Part shown: positions 8,765 through 17,683 of the stretch, piece by piece
Layout of the letters: each line of letters starts with the position of its first letter
How positions within the stretch are numbered: the first letter of the stretch is position 1
NCBI GenBank assembly: GCA_963934295.1
Contig: CAWVXY010000017.1
Location: 1 to 64,000 of the forward strand
Direction: 5' to 3'
Origin: Seribacter sp963934295
GTDB taxonomy: Bacteria > Verrucomicrobiota > Verrucomicrobiia > Opitutales > Seribacteraceae
DNA: 64,000 bases
Position numbers and translations under genes: made by a program
The notes under the pieces: generated by a model
The model's database searches: none
Told to the model about the DNA's origin: nothing
Seen by the model: the letters and a program-made list of their open reading frames with translations, nothing else

Positions 8765-9094
8765 TTACGCACAATTCACACATGTTTGAACTTCTGGAAA
8801 AGCATCCAGACGGTCGATGGAAATTTTTTTTGCACAAAAAAGACAGCTTCCATAAACTTGCTGCTCAATTCTTTTTAAAGCATTTTTAACATCAAGCAGT
8901 TGTCTTTTTTTTCGGCGCCGGAGTTCCAAAACCATTTGCTGATCCTGCATGGCTTCCATCCTGGACAACCTGCCCAAGCCTTTATCTGGTTCCACTGCGG
9001 CCGCAGAGTCTTCACTTTTCTTTAGGTAACTTTCAATATCAGAAATTAATTCCTCAAGTTTTTTTTGATATCTTTCTAAATCGTTCGGATTCAT
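8765..9094 (-). CDS. DksA/TraR-family zinc-finger protein
   Basis: The product is 109 residues from an ATG at 9094. The N-terminal ~80 residues form a charged helical hairpin (LERYQKKLEELISDIESYL, LELRRRKKRQLLDVKNALK). The C-terminus carries a C4 zinc site, YGSCLFC...QTCVNCA, with the DksA/TraR-like connection AKKISIDRLDAFPEV. Proteins of this kind enter the secondary channel of RNA polymerase and adjust initiation, often with ppGpp. It is shorter than E. coli DksA (151 residues), so it is one of the compact family members, and its regulon cannot be inferred. Confidence 0.85.
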   Translation of the reverse strand: MNPNDLERYQKKLEELISDIESYLKKSEDSAAAVEPDKGLGRLSRMEAMQDQQMVLELRRRKKRQLLDVKNALKRIEQQVYGSCLFCAKKISIDRLDAFPEVQTCVNCA

Positions 9095-9225
9095 TTACCT
9101 AATAGCAATTACACTTACAGGCACCCTTATTTTCATTAAAAGGTCAAATGGATTAATAAAATTATTTCATAAAAATCTGTTTGAAAGTCTTGATAAAAAC
9201 TAAATCTTAAGTCACAATAAACAAT

Positions 9226-9675
9226 ATGAAAAATATATTCACTCTATTCTTTGCCCTTCTTTTGACCAATGCCCTCTTCGCGGAGGAAGAAACTTGTGCG
9301 ATTATGGTCGGCGACGAGATCGATACCGAAGAGTTTTCTGAAATCCTTGGTAAAAAAGTTTTCTTTTGCTGTGGATCATGCGTAAAAGCATTTGATGCAA
9401 ACCAAGCTTATTACATCAAAGCTCTTCCTGCACTAGCAAAAAAATTCTCTGATGCTGAGCAAAAGAAATTAGGAGTAGACAAGGTTAAATTGTTAGATCA
9501 AAGAGTTTGTCCTATCTACCCAGAGAGAGTTGTTAATCCAAATTCCAAGACTCTTGAATATAAAGGAAAAACCGTTTATTTCTGGTCTTCAAGCGCACAA
9601 CGTCGTTGGAAGAAAGATCCCGAAAAATATTTCAATGATGCGATGTCCAAGGGGCACCTTCCTCAGTTTAAATAA
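9226..9675 (+). CDS. Exported YHS-like metal-binding protein
   Basis: The product is 149 residues with a clear signal peptide (MKNIFTLFFALLLTNALFA). Two YHS/TRASH-like units follow. The first (~24-66) has ETCAIMVGDEID and then GKKVFFCCGSCVKAF, with cysteines suited to binding a soft metal such as copper. The second (~94-138) keeps the frame (CPIYPERVV, YKGKTVYFWSSSAQRRW, PEKYF) but has lost the paired cysteines. A strong terminator follows, so it is probably transcribed alone. Possible roles are metal sensing, trafficking or scaffolding in the periplasm; none is proven by context. Confidence 0.75.
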   Translation: MKNIFTLFFALLLTNALFAEEETCAIMVGDEIDTEEFSEILGKKVFFCCGSCVKAFDANQAYYIKALPALAKKFSDAEQKKLGVDKVKLLDQRVCPIYPERVVNPNSKTLEYKGKTVYFWSSSAQRRWKKDPEKYFNDAMSKGHLPQFK

Positions 9676-9692
9676 TCCATTATTATCTTTCT

Positions 9693-9723
9693 AAAAAAGC
9701 CCTCCTCGAGAGGGCTTTTTTTT
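9693..9723 (+). terminator. Rho-independent terminator
   Basis: AAAAAAGCCCTC pairs perfectly with GAGGGCTTTTTT around a 5-base loop, and the 3' arm runs into eight consecutive T. It lies 17 bp after the YHS-like gene. Because the stem begins with an A-run it could also stop minus-strand transcription. Confidence 0.92.
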
Positions 9724-9764
9724 GGCTAAAAATAAATAGAGGACATTGGAGTGTTTGAATCATT

Positions 9765-10403
9765 CTATTTTTGTAAAAACACCAAAAGATTCCCAGACTG
9801 AACAGATATTTTAACTTCATTGGAAGCACACAGATTGCTTTGACTCACCTTGCCAACAAAGGAAAAATCCTCCTCATTAATTTCCCATTTCAATCCTGTA
9901 CTAGAAACACCAAGACATGAATCCCTTGGTAAAAGGCTTATTGTCGCCCCCTCCTGTCCTTTAATAATTAAAGGAGTATCAACCGTCACACGGCAAACCC
10001 ATTCCTTGCTTGAATCGATAATGACTTCAATCGCCTGTGGAATGGTACCAATATGAATTAAATTACCCAGCAAATGATCTGTACGATTCCCTAACCCACC
10101 TAGAATAACTAACTTGTTTACTGCTACATCTCGTGAGTCCATCAACCCAAGTGCTTTTTGAAAATCGGTGCTGTTTTGATCCTTATCCTCGATGAATTCA
10201 ACATCATCAGGAACTTCTGCCTTAACTCCGGTCCAACTATCCATGTCACCAATTAAAATATTGGGAAATACTCCAGCATGGCGGAATGCAAGCCAACCTG
10301 AATCCACTGCAATGGTTAAATCAGACTCCCCAATATACCATTTAAGAATTTCGTCACCAGGGGGTTCACCGCCTAGAACCATAAGTATATCCGAACGCGG
10401 CAT
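9765..10403 (-). CDS. thiN: Thiamine pyrophosphokinase
   Basis: The product is 212 residues from an ATG at 10403 (MPRSDILMVLGGEPP); a longer reading would intrude on the upstream gene. It transfers pyrophosphate from ATP to thiamine to make thiamine diphosphate. Family signatures are LGGEPP, AVDSGWLAFRHAGVFPNIL, IGDMDSW and KDQNSTDFQKAL, with the aspartates that bind Mg-ATP. The C-terminal part matches the thiamine-binding region (LLPRDSCLGVSSTGLKW). It starts 9 bp after the stop of the uracil-DNA glycosylase gene, in the ribE-udg-thiN operon. Confidence 0.9.
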   Translation of the reverse strand: MPRSDILMVLGGEPPGDEILKWYIGESDLTIAVDSGWLAFRHAGVFPNILIGDMDSWTGVKAEVPDDVEFIEDKDQNSTDFQKALGLMDSRDVAVNKLVILGGLGNRTDHLLGNLIHIGTIPQAIEVIIDSSKEWVCRVTVDTPLIIKGQEGATISLLPRDSCLGVSSTGLKWEINEEDFSFVGKVSQSNLCASNEVKISVQSGNLLVFLQK

Positions 10404-10411
10404 AATTGTAA

Positions 10412-11365
10412 CTATTGGAAAAAGCCCAACTGTTTTTCGCTTATACTGGCCCCGACATGCTCCATCACTTTGAGCATATCTTCCCATACTTTTCTTTTAC
10501 CACTCTTGCTTGGATTATGAAGAAGGTAGGATGGATGATAGGTGACCATGAGAGGAATTCCATTATAATCGCTCCAATTGCCTCGAACATCTCCTAGTCT
10601 ACGCTTGGAATCAAACCCAAGAAAACCATCGGTGGCACTCTTCCCTAAAGCTACAATTACTTTGGGTTTAACAATTTCTAGTTGAGCCTTTAAAAATGGC
10701 ATCGCAAAATTGATCTCTGACTGAGTTGGCGGACGATGCCCAAAAGAAAGTTCGTACTTTGGTTTCCAATGAAGAATATTAGAAATATAAACTGAAGAAG
10801 TGGGAAATCCCATAGCTTCTATTATTTTACCAAGTAATTCTCCTGCGGGACCACCAAATGCTGAACCCGCTTTTTCATCCTCCTCATTGGGTGCTTCGCC
10901 ACAGAAAAACAATTCCGAGTCAAGATCTCCCCTGCCAAAAATCATTTGACCATCAGGATCTAATTCAGAATTGGAAACCGTACAATTTCTCGCTTCTTGC
11001 TCCAACCATTCCCATTTAGAACGCTTATCTCCATCTGGTAGGGTTAAACTGGGGGGGGAAGAAAACTTGGCTGTATTTTCAGGGGTTACATCAACGCCGA
11101 TTGCTTTTATTGTTTGATTTGGTTTTTCTTTCGCCTGAAATTCAGAAATAACCTTCTTCGGAGAATCCTTTTCTTGGTTAACAACAGAGGGAATTGATTT
11201 GGAAGCAATTACTTTATCTTCGGCAGGAGTCATATTATCAGAACACCCGAGGGCCTCCCCTAACCCGTCAATGGTTTCATCCTCAAGATAAACCTCACGC
11301 AAGCCTTCTTCTCGCATACGCTTAAGTTCCTCAAGAACGGCAAAAGTAGCTTCGGGCAAATTCAT
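10412..11365 (-). CDS. Family-4-like uracil-DNA glycosylase, Fe-S ligands mostly lost
   Basis: The product is 317 residues. The C-terminal ~200 residues are a uracil-DNA glycosylase domain of the family 4/5 type: motif 1 GEAPNEEDEKAGSAFGGPAG near 155, and motif 2 TYHPSYLLHNPSKSGKRKVW near 275. It should remove uracil from DNA. Family 4 enzymes bind a 4Fe-4S cluster through four cysteines. Here only the first remains (RNCTVS). The second is Ser, the third position reads ILHWKPK and the fourth INFAMPFL. The first ~115 residues are a low-similarity linker. The start codon overlaps the ribE stop by 4 bp (ATGA). Confidence 0.85.
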   Translation of the reverse strand: MNLPEATFAVLEELKRMREEGLREVYLEDETIDGLGEALGCSDNMTPAEDKVIASKSIPSVVNQEKDSPKKVISEFQAKEKPNQTIKAIGVDVTPENTAKFSSPPSLTLPDGDKRSKWEWLEQEARNCTVSNSELDPDGQMIFGRGDLDSELFFCGEAPNEEDEKAGSAFGGPAGELLGKIIEAMGFPTSSVYISNILHWKPKYELSFGHRPPTQSEINFAMPFLKAQLEIVKPKVIVALGKSATDGFLGFDSKRRLGDVRGNWSDYNGIPLMVTYHPSYLLHNPSKSGKRKVWEDMLKVMEHVGASISEKQLGFFQ

Positions 11366-11961
11366 TTTATCGAATTTATCGATAATTTCTCAACATACTT
11401 TGCAAGTAAATCAAATTCCAAGTTGAGCAAATCCCCCGGTTTACGGCCTTCTAAATTAGTCTTTCCTAATGTATGGGGAATCAACCACACCGCAAAGGAG
11501 TCTTCTATCACATCACAAACAGTTAAAGAGCAACCATCCACGGCAATACATCCTTTATCAACTAAGTACTGCCTGTGGGTGGACGGAACTTTTATTTGAA
11601 GGTATAAATTTTTCCCACGCTCCTCAAAGATTTCAATTTCTCCACAAGCGTCAATATGTCCAGTAACAAAATGCCCTCCAACTCTTCCATTAGCGAGCAA
11701 CGATCTTTCCAAATTGACTAATTGATCTTTCTTCAAGTTACCCAAATTTGTTTTTTGTAAAGTCTCATCCAATAAATCGAAAGAGCCTACTCCAGAAAAA
11801 TCTTCCTTAAAAGTTAAGCAACAACCATTTACTGCAAGGCTCGCCCCAGCCTCCATTCCATCTGAACCTGTAAATGGTATATCGAGTTTCAAAAGCCAAG
11901 ATTCCTTCTTTTCCTCAAGAGAAATGACTCGACCGACATTTTCTACGATTCCAGAAAACAT
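11362..11961 (-). CDS. ribE: Riboflavin synthase alpha chain
   Basis: The product is 199 residues. It dismutates two 6,7-dimethyl-8-ribityllumazine molecules to riboflavin. The two lumazine-binding barrels are visible: MFSGIVENVGRV...NGCCLTF in the first half, and GGHFVTGHIDACGEI...VDGCSLTV with VWLIPHTLGKTNL in the second. Length matches the family. It is first in a tight minus-strand group with the DNA glycosylase (4-bp overlap) and thiamine pyrophosphokinase. The ~85 bp upstream are too short for a typical FMN riboswitch and I see none. Confidence 0.95.
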   Translation of the reverse strand: MFSGIVENVGRVISLEEKKESWLLKLDIPFTGSDGMEAGASLAVNGCCLTFKEDFSGVGSFDLLDETLQKTNLGNLKKDQLVNLERSLLANGRVGGHFVTGHIDACGEIEIFEERGKNLYLQIKVPSTHRQYLVDKGCIAVDGCSLTVCDVIEDSFAVWLIPHTLGKTNLEGRKPGDLLNLEFDLLAKYVEKLSINSIK

Positions 11962-12048
11962 AAATTTTGTGATTTTAAGATTGGAGATAACATTTGGGAA
12001 AATAGAAAGATAATTTGACCCTTTCGTATCGCAAAGTACTTTGATCTT

Positions 12049-14508
12049 ATGTTTATGACAATTTCCATTTCAAAGAAAAGCGTACTTTTTATTCTAACAA
12101 CACTTTTTGTTATTTTATTAACCCCAAGAATAACGAATGCATTGCCTAGTTCGACCACTCGGATTCCAGAGGATTCGTTTCTTATTCTATCCCTTAACTT
12201 AAACTCGATTCTAGAAAAGTCTCAAATTAAGGAGAACCGTGTATGGGAACCCATCGTTGATGCCCTCAATCTCGTGAACCCCGAGTTCAAATCACTTTTT
12301 TTTGAACCTGACCACAAGGGATTTAATTTCCGTTCACCCGTTCAATTATTCCTACGTTCGAGTAACTCAGAAAGAAACCCTCTACATTTTTGCTTATTGG
12401 CTTCAATTAGAGACACACAAAAGGTAGATTCGACCCTTGCCAATTTTGCCGAGTTACTCGGCTTTACCAAAAATAAAGGAAAAAGTATTCGATATAAAAA
12501 AGATAATCTGCCTATTGAATTCGGTCGCAAAGGAAAAATATTTCACATTCTTGGAATTGGCCCAGTTATTAGTGACCAAAGCTCGACAAAACAAGAACTT
12601 GATCAATTTTTTCAATTAATTTCAAAGCGTCCAAAGGTAGATCGTTTTCCAAATTCACTTACCGAACACTTTTCAGACCCAAGTGACTTATCGCTCTACA
12701 TTGATGGAAGTGGTTTTGGAAAAATCTTGGAAGATAAATGGCCTGAGGACAGATGGAAACAACTCTTACCTCTCCTTGACCCTATCTTCGCCAAGCAGTT
12801 CGGTTTAAAACTTACTTCCAATGTAGGTTCTCTTAAAATTGAAGCTTCGGAATACTCGATTGAGAAAACGAAAAAAATTACTCCAATCAAAGAGATAACA
12901 ATGATTAATAATATTCCCGGAGATTCTCCCCTCGTCGCTCGGTTTAGTATCCCAGGCATGGAATTCCGAAATAGTGCAATCCAAGCTGTGGAAAAGATCC
13001 TACAAATGCTCAGCGATGGAAAAATTAATAAAAATACCCCTCTTCCTGGTTTTAACGCCTCCCCTGCTGAACTTTTGGCTTCTCCAAGCGGAGACTTTGT
13101 CTTTGCCGGGGGATATTTTAAGGAAAAAAATAATTTCCTACCTAATGGTCAATTTCTCCAATCCCTTAGTCCCACGATCATGCTTGGGATCGGAATTGAT
13201 AACAAATTTCACCTGAAACAACTTTTAGCAGGTCTGAATTCAGCAAATTCTTTAAAAGGTTTGCTAAATTCGAACCAACTTCATCTATCAGAACAAGAAG
13301 AAAAGCTATGGATCACAAGTGCTGAGTATCTTCGTGAAATAGAAAAAAACAAACCCCTTAAAAATCTGTCCCAAAATCGGAAAAAAATTCTCAATCAACA
13401 TTCCTTCGCATTAGATCTGGATTTTGTTAGAGCAAGCCAATCAATTCGAAAAAAATCATCTCTTACTTTTTCTCAGCTAAAAACATTGAATATTATTGAC
13501 GATCTTAAAAGGCTTACAATTCATACGAATCGGAATCAAATTATGGCTAACCTAAAGTTAGTCGATAACAATGAATCTGCCTTGGCAGTTATATTTGAAC
13601 ATGTGGGACAAGGCTTGATTGATCAAGCGAACCAAGCAATTTTCCAAGCAATTTCTAAAAACGACATCAATGCCGTAATTCAATCAGTGAAACAAGGTGC
13701 ACTGATCAATGCCCCCGATCGATTTGGGCACACACCCATTCACTATGCAGCCTACAAAGGAAATGCTAGAATAGTTGATTATCTACTCAATAACGGAGGC
13801 AATCCAAATATTCGAGGCAGGCATGAATCGACCCCACTTCATAGTGCCGCTTGGGGAAAAAACATGCAGGTTCTCGAATTACTTTTGGAAGATGGTGCAG
13901 ATGTGAATGCAAGGACAGATGAAGGAGAAACCCCCGGCATGACTGCGGCCCTGCGTGGTCAAAAAGAGATGCTCGAAATTCTATTTGCCCTGTCTGCAGA
14001 TCCACATGCCAAAGATATCCATGGAACGAACATGCTCGATCTTGCCGCGGCTGGCGGACACAAATCCATTGTAGATCTACTAAGTCAAATGGGTGTTCAA
14101 AATCAAAATCCTTTACATGTTGCCGCAGGTTTGGGCGATTTACAAAAGGTTAAAAATCTTCTTAAACAAAAAAATCACATCAATTCCCGAGATCATTTTG
14201 GAGCAACTCCCCTTCTTGTTGCTATGGTTTCAGGGAAGGAGGAAATTGTTAATTTCCTTCTTTCTCGAAATGCCAATCCACTCATTTCAGCAAAAGATGG
14301 ATATTCACTTATACATGCCGCGGCCTTTTCAGGGAAAAAAAGCTTGGTTCAAAAAGCACTCTCTTTTGATTTAGATGTTAATTCTAGATACGGTCCTGAG
14401 GGAATCACTCCGATTGATGTTGCGGAGGAAACTGGGGATGCACTGCCTTACCTTCGTTCTTTAGGAGGGAAAACAGCGTGGGAATTAGGAAGAGTAATTA
14501 AAAATTAA
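12049..14508 (+). CDS. Exported ankyrin-repeat protein with large unknown N-terminal domain
   Basis: The product is 819 residues. A hydrophobic segment near residues 10-30 (SVLFILTTLFVILLTP) looks like a signal sequence or anchor. Residues ~35-520 are a domain I do not recognise; its beginning (RIPEDSFLILSLNLNSILEK) faintly resembles DUF4836-type envelope proteins. Residues ~530-800 hold about eight ankyrin repeats (GHTPIHYAAYKGNARIVDYL, STPLHSAAWGKNMQVLELLL, GATPLLVAMVSGKEEIVNFL). Ankyrin arrays bind proteins; an extracytoplasmic array suggests envelope or surface interactions. Transcribed alone, divergent from ribE. Confidence 0.75.
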   Translation: MFMTISISKKSVLFILTTLFVILLTPRITNALPSSTTRIPEDSFLILSLNLNSILEKSQIKENRVWEPIVDALNLVNPEFKSLFFEPDHKGFNFRSPVQLFLRSSNSERNPLHFCLLASIRDTQKVDSTLANFAELLGFTKNKGKSIRYKKDNLPIEFGRKGKIFHILGIGPVISDQSSTKQELDQFFQLISKRPKVDRFPNSLTEHFSDPSDLSLYIDGSGFGKILEDKWPEDRWKQLLPLLDPIFAKQFGLKLTSNVGSLKIEASEYSIEKTKKITPIKEITMINNIPGDSPLVARFSIPGMEFRNSAIQAVEKILQMLSDGKINKNTPLPGFNASPAELLASPSGDFVFAGGYFKEKNNFLPNGQFLQSLSPTIMLGIGIDNKFHLKQLLAGLNSANSLKGLLNSNQLHLSEQEEKLWITSAEYLREIEKNKPLKNLSQNRKKILNQHSFALDLDFVRASQSIRKKSSLTFSQLKTLNIIDDLKRLTIHTNRNQIMANLKLVDNNESALAVIFEHVGQGLIDQANQAIFQAISKNDINAVIQSVKQGALINAPDRFGHTPIHYAAYKGNARIVDYLLNNGGNPNIRGRHESTPLHSAAWGKNMQVLELLLEDGADVNARTDEGETPGMTAALRGQKEMLEILFALSADPHAKDIHGTNMLDLAAAGGHKSIVDLLSQMGVQNQNPLHVAAGLGDLQKVKNLLKQKNHINSRDHFGATPLLVAMVSGKEEIVNFLLSRNANPLISAKDGYSLIHAAAFSGKKSLVQKALSFDLDVNSRYGPEGITPIDVAEETGDALPYLRSLGGKTAWELGRVIKN

Positions 14509-14514
14509 AATGCC

Positions 14515-15255
14515 CTAGGGTTGGCGCCCGAGAGAAATAATTAATTTACCCTCTTTTCTTAATTTTTTATCCAACAGTTTTGCGTCAGGACATATATTGT
14601 TCAAATGCTCCCAAAATTCTGATGAATGATTCAGGTGCCGCAAATGAGCAAGTTCATGTAAAATAACATAATTTCCTATTTCAAAAGGTAATAAGACAAG
14701 CCTCCAATTCAAAGAAATTGTTCCTTTTGCAGAACAAGATCCCCACCGACTTTTTTGATTACCAATTCGAACCTTGTTCCATTTCAACCCCCGTTCATCG
14801 GAAAGCGAGGATAGTCTTGCTATTAAATTTTTTTTGGCAAGGGCTCGTAAAAAACTAAATATTATCTCCTCAGGCATTTTATCAGCAGGGAAATATAACT
14901 TAATTTCTTCATTTGAAATTTCATGAAATACTTTTACTTGATCACTCATTTTTAAACAAGTAAGGAGATGAAAATTGTCACTCAACCAAACTCGACCACC
15001 ACTGGAAAAATATTGAACTAACGAACAAATCGATGGAAACTTTCTGACATTTTTATCAAGCCATTTTTTTTGTTGGTTTAAAAAAGAATAACCTTCTCGT
15101 AAACTGGTCCAACGTGGAAGTGTAAGAACTACCTTCTCTTTAGAGCGGATCCTTAAATTAATTCGACGTGCACGGTTTGACTTTCGAATTAAACAGGCAA
15201 TTTTCAAACATGGATCAATTGAATCTAATATGATTTCTTCCGTTCGATCCTTCAT
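14515..15255 (-). CDS. YgjP/SprT-like metallopeptidase
   Basis: The product is 246 residues from an ATG at 15255; an in-frame TTG at 15267 is the alternative. The C-terminal half carries the zinc signature YVILHELAHLRHLNHSSEFW (HExxH with a further His), typical of the YgjP/DUF45 M48-type family, preceded by NQKSRWGSCSAKGTISLNWR. The N-terminal part has the common RARRINLRI...VVLTLPR motif. Substrate unknown. It follows mazG by ~18 bp and is probably co-transcribed with it. Confidence 0.85.
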   Translation of the reverse strand: MKDRTEEIILDSIDPCLKIACLIRKSNRARRINLRIRSKEKVVLTLPRWTSLREGYSFLNQQKKWLDKNVRKFPSICSLVQYFSSGGRVWLSDNFHLLTCLKMSDQVKVFHEISNEEIKLYFPADKMPEEIIFSFLRALAKKNLIARLSSLSDERGLKWNKVRIGNQKSRWGSCSAKGTISLNWRLVLLPFEIGNYVILHELAHLRHLNHSSEFWEHLNNICPDAKLLDKKLRKEGKLIISLGRQP

Positions 15256-15273
15256 GGAAATTACCAAGAATAA

Positions 15274-15981
15274 TTAAGGCTTTTTGTTATTATTCAAATA
15301 ATCAACTTGAGAGGATGCAAATTTTCGTAATGCAGACTCTGGATCAATTCCATTTTCACGACAAGACGCCACTAATTCGAATAAATTTCTTCCAACCTGT
15401 TCCTCGGTTAACGCTTCACATTGTTCATCCACATTTTTCTGGGACCACTCTCCTTTTTGTGAAAGTCCATTCTTGGCCGCTCTTTTATATATATCGTTTG
15501 CAAAGAGCAAGGCGGGTAATTGGGGAGGAAGGTTTTTAAAAATACTCGTTGGTTCTTTTTCGCCTTTCAATTTTTTCTCCTGTGCCTTGATTAGTTCCCA
15601 TCGATCAATCACTTCTCCAGATGATTCAATCTTATCTTTATCCTCTCCAAATACATGTGGATGACGACGAATAAGTTTCTCTGAGATTCCACGGGCAACA
15701 TCATCAAAGTCAAAATGTCCCTCCTCTTCAGCAAGACAAGAATGCATGACCACTTGCAATAAAAGATCACCCAGTTCCTCTTCCATTAATTCGAAATCAT
15801 TATTATCAATAGCTTCCAAAACCTCTGAAACTTCTTCAATTAAGCATCGAAGAAGGGTTTGGTGGGTCTGTTCACGATCCCATGGACAACCATCTGGGGC
15901 ACGAAGTTGGGTTACAATGTTTCTTAGTCGTTGAATTTCGTTCACTCTCGCGCATTCTGTAGGAGTTACAAAACATGGCAA
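15274..15981 (-). CDS. mazG: MazG nucleoside triphosphate pyrophosphohydrolase
   Basis: The product is up to 235 residues. The frame opens with TTG at 15981, and a GTG at 15945 (VNEIQRLRNIV) matches the usual family start better. MazG hydrolyses (d)NTPs to NMP and pyrophosphate for pool cleaning. Signatures are APDGCPWDREQTHQTLLRCL, EEVSEVLEAID, EEELGDLLLQVVMHS and the second-domain EKLIRRHPHVFGE. The E-x-x-E...E-x-x-D metal-binding pattern is intact. It leads a two-gene unit with the YgjP-like peptidase and is divergent from trpC. Confidence 0.92.
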   Translation of the reverse strand: MPCFVTPTECARVNEIQRLRNIVTQLRAPDGCPWDREQTHQTLLRCLIEEVSEVLEAIDNNDFELMEEELGDLLLQVVMHSCLAEEEGHFDFDDVARGISEKLIRRHPHVFGEDKDKIESSGEVIDRWELIKAQEKKLKGEKEPTSIFKNLPPQLPALLFANDIYKRAAKNGLSQKGEWSQKNVDEQCEALTEEQVGRNLFELVASCRENGIDPESALRKFASSQVDYLNNNKKP

Positions 15982-16021
15982 TTCAATCTCTTAATAAATA
16001 ATCATATACCTTATCAATTAA

Positions 16022-16816
16022 ATGGATAAATTAGCAGAAATTATGGACTGGAAAAGAAGGGAAATTTCTTCTCTCATTCGCCCAGTTAATTTAAACGATT
16101 TGGAAAAAATCGGTAATCGCATGAAAACTGATCAATCTTTTATCGAAGCACTCGCTACTGATGAACTTTCTGTTATCGCCGAGATTAAAAGGAAATCCCC
16201 ATCTGCCGGAGATATTGCTGAAGGAGCCTCGGCTGTAGAACAAGCTCGCACTTATCTCAACGCCGATGCAGACGCATTGTCCATTTTAACCGATAAAAAA
16301 TTCTTTGGCGGGGAACTGGAAGATCTTTGGGAGGTGAATGATTTTCTCAGTAATCATCAACGAAGTATCCCAACACTGAGAAAAGATTTCATGATCCACC
16401 CGGTCCAAGTGTTAGAAGCACTCGAAGCAGGTGCACGGGCCATCCTTTTGATTGTTAGGGCATTATCCGATGACGAACTTAAAAGTCTTCGGGAAGCGGC
16501 AAATGCAAGTGGACTCGACTGCCTTTATGAAATCCATGAATTGAAAGAATTAGAAAAAGCCCTTAATCACGATCCAAAAATTATCGGTGTGAATAACCGG
16601 GATCTCACCCGCTTTGTCACTAATCTTGAAATCTCGGAAGAACTTATCCCACAAATCCCAAACCATATTATAAAAGTAAGTGAAAGTGGAATTTTTTCAC
16701 CTGAAGATGCATGGCAAGTTCGAGCAACGGGAGCCGATGCTGTTCTTTGCGGTGAAGCCTTAATGAAAGCAGAGCATGTCGAAGCTCTCATTCATGAAAT
16801 GAAGGAAAGAGAATAA
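16022..16816 (+). CDS. trpC: Indole-3-glycerol phosphate synthase
   Basis: The product is 264 residues of standard length. It closes the indole ring from CdRP in tryptophan synthesis. TIM-barrel signatures are present: VIAEIKRKSPSAGDI (with catalytic Lys), LTDKKFFGGELEDL, LRKDFMIHPVQVLEA, GVNNRDLTRFVTNLE and SESGIFSPEDA. The other trp genes are not in the window, so the pathway is dispersed. rsmA follows 30 bp downstream and is probably co-transcribed. Confidence 0.95.
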   Translation: MDKLAEIMDWKRREISSLIRPVNLNDLEKIGNRMKTDQSFIEALATDELSVIAEIKRKSPSAGDIAEGASAVEQARTYLNADADALSILTDKKFFGGELEDLWEVNDFLSNHQRSIPTLRKDFMIHPVQVLEALEAGARAILLIVRALSDDELKSLREAANASGLDCLYEIHELKELEKALNHDPKIIGVNNRDLTRFVTNLEISEELIPQIPNHIIKVSESGIFSPEDAWQVRATGADAVLCGEALMKAEHVEALIHEMKERE

Positions 16817-16846
16817 TTATATTCTTTCTCTCGCCTGATTTTAACC

Positions 16847-17683
16847 ATGCCTCTTTCCCCTTCAGAAACATCCAGGTTACTTGAAGAGTTTAACCATCGT
16901 CCAAAGAAAAAACTTGGACAGAATTTTCTAACGGATGGTAATATTGTTCATAAATCGATTGCGATGGCCGATCTACCCGCTGGTATCCCGGTGGTTGAAA
17001 TCGGTCCGGGTTTAGGTACTCTAACCCAACAATTACTACTAAAAAAACATCAGGTCTTTGCCGTTGAAATTGATGAAAACCTTTTTGAAAACCTTCAGAA
17101 AAGCTTCGACTCTTTCATTCAAAATAAACAATTAAACCTTATCAAAGGAGATGCGGTCAAAAAACCTCTTGCTCAATTACCAGAAGGAGTAAAAGACTTT
17201 GCCGTGGTGGCCAACTTGCCTTATGCCATTTCATCTCCTTGGATGGAATCTCTCCTTCACACCCAAAGGATTCCCATTAGAATGGTTCTCATGCTCCAAA
17301 AAGAGGCTGTCCAAAGGATGGGAGCAACCCACGGCACCAAAGAATACAATGCCCTCAGTATTTTTATTAAAGCTGCGTTCCAAAATAGTCATATTCATCC
17401 CGTACCCCGCCAATGTTTTTTTCCGATTCCAGGAATTGACTCGGTATTGGTTCAAATGAACCGGTTACCCGCCCCATTTTTGTATAATCAAAAGACCAGA
17501 ACACTTATAAGAAAGATTTTCACTCAAAGAAGAAAGCAAATAGGATCATTGGTAAAAAAAGAAGAACCTGATACAAAAAAAATATTGGAAATGTGGATCT
17601 CCGAGCAAAACTTATCTAGAAACTTGAGACCCGAACAAATAAGCCCGGATCAATGGAGAGCACTCGCTGAATCTAATCCCTAA
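16847..17683 (+). CDS. rsmA: 16S rRNA dimethyladenosine transferase
   Basis: The product is 278 residues. It dimethylates two adjacent adenines in the 3' hairpin of 16S rRNA during 30S maturation. Signatures are PKKKLGQNFLTDGNIVHKSI, the SAM-binding VVEIGPGLGTLTQQLL, and the catalytic NLPY within VVANLPYAISSPWME. The C-terminal helical domain includes FFPIPGIDSVLVQMNRL and the KIFTQRRKQIGSL region. The stop codon shares bases with the stop of convergent secA. Confidence 0.95.
   Translation: MPLSPSETSRLLEEFNHRPKKKLGQNFLTDGNIVHKSIAMADLPAGIPVVEIGPGLGTLTQQLLLKKHQVFAVEIDENLFENLQKSFDSFIQNKQLNLIKGDAVKKPLAQLPEGVKDFAVVANLPYAISSPWMESLLHTQRIPIRMVLMLQKEAVQRMGATHGTKEYNALSIFIKAAFQNSHIHPVPRQCFFPIPGIDSVLVQMNRLPAPFLYNQKTRTLIRKIFTQRRKQIGSLVKKEEPDTKKILEMWISEQNLSRNLRPEQISPDQWRALAESNP

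Noticed and set aside
11962..12048. FMN riboswitch upstream of ribE
   Set aside because: The ~85-bp gap is shared with the divergent ankyrin gene and shows none of the conserved RFN helices.
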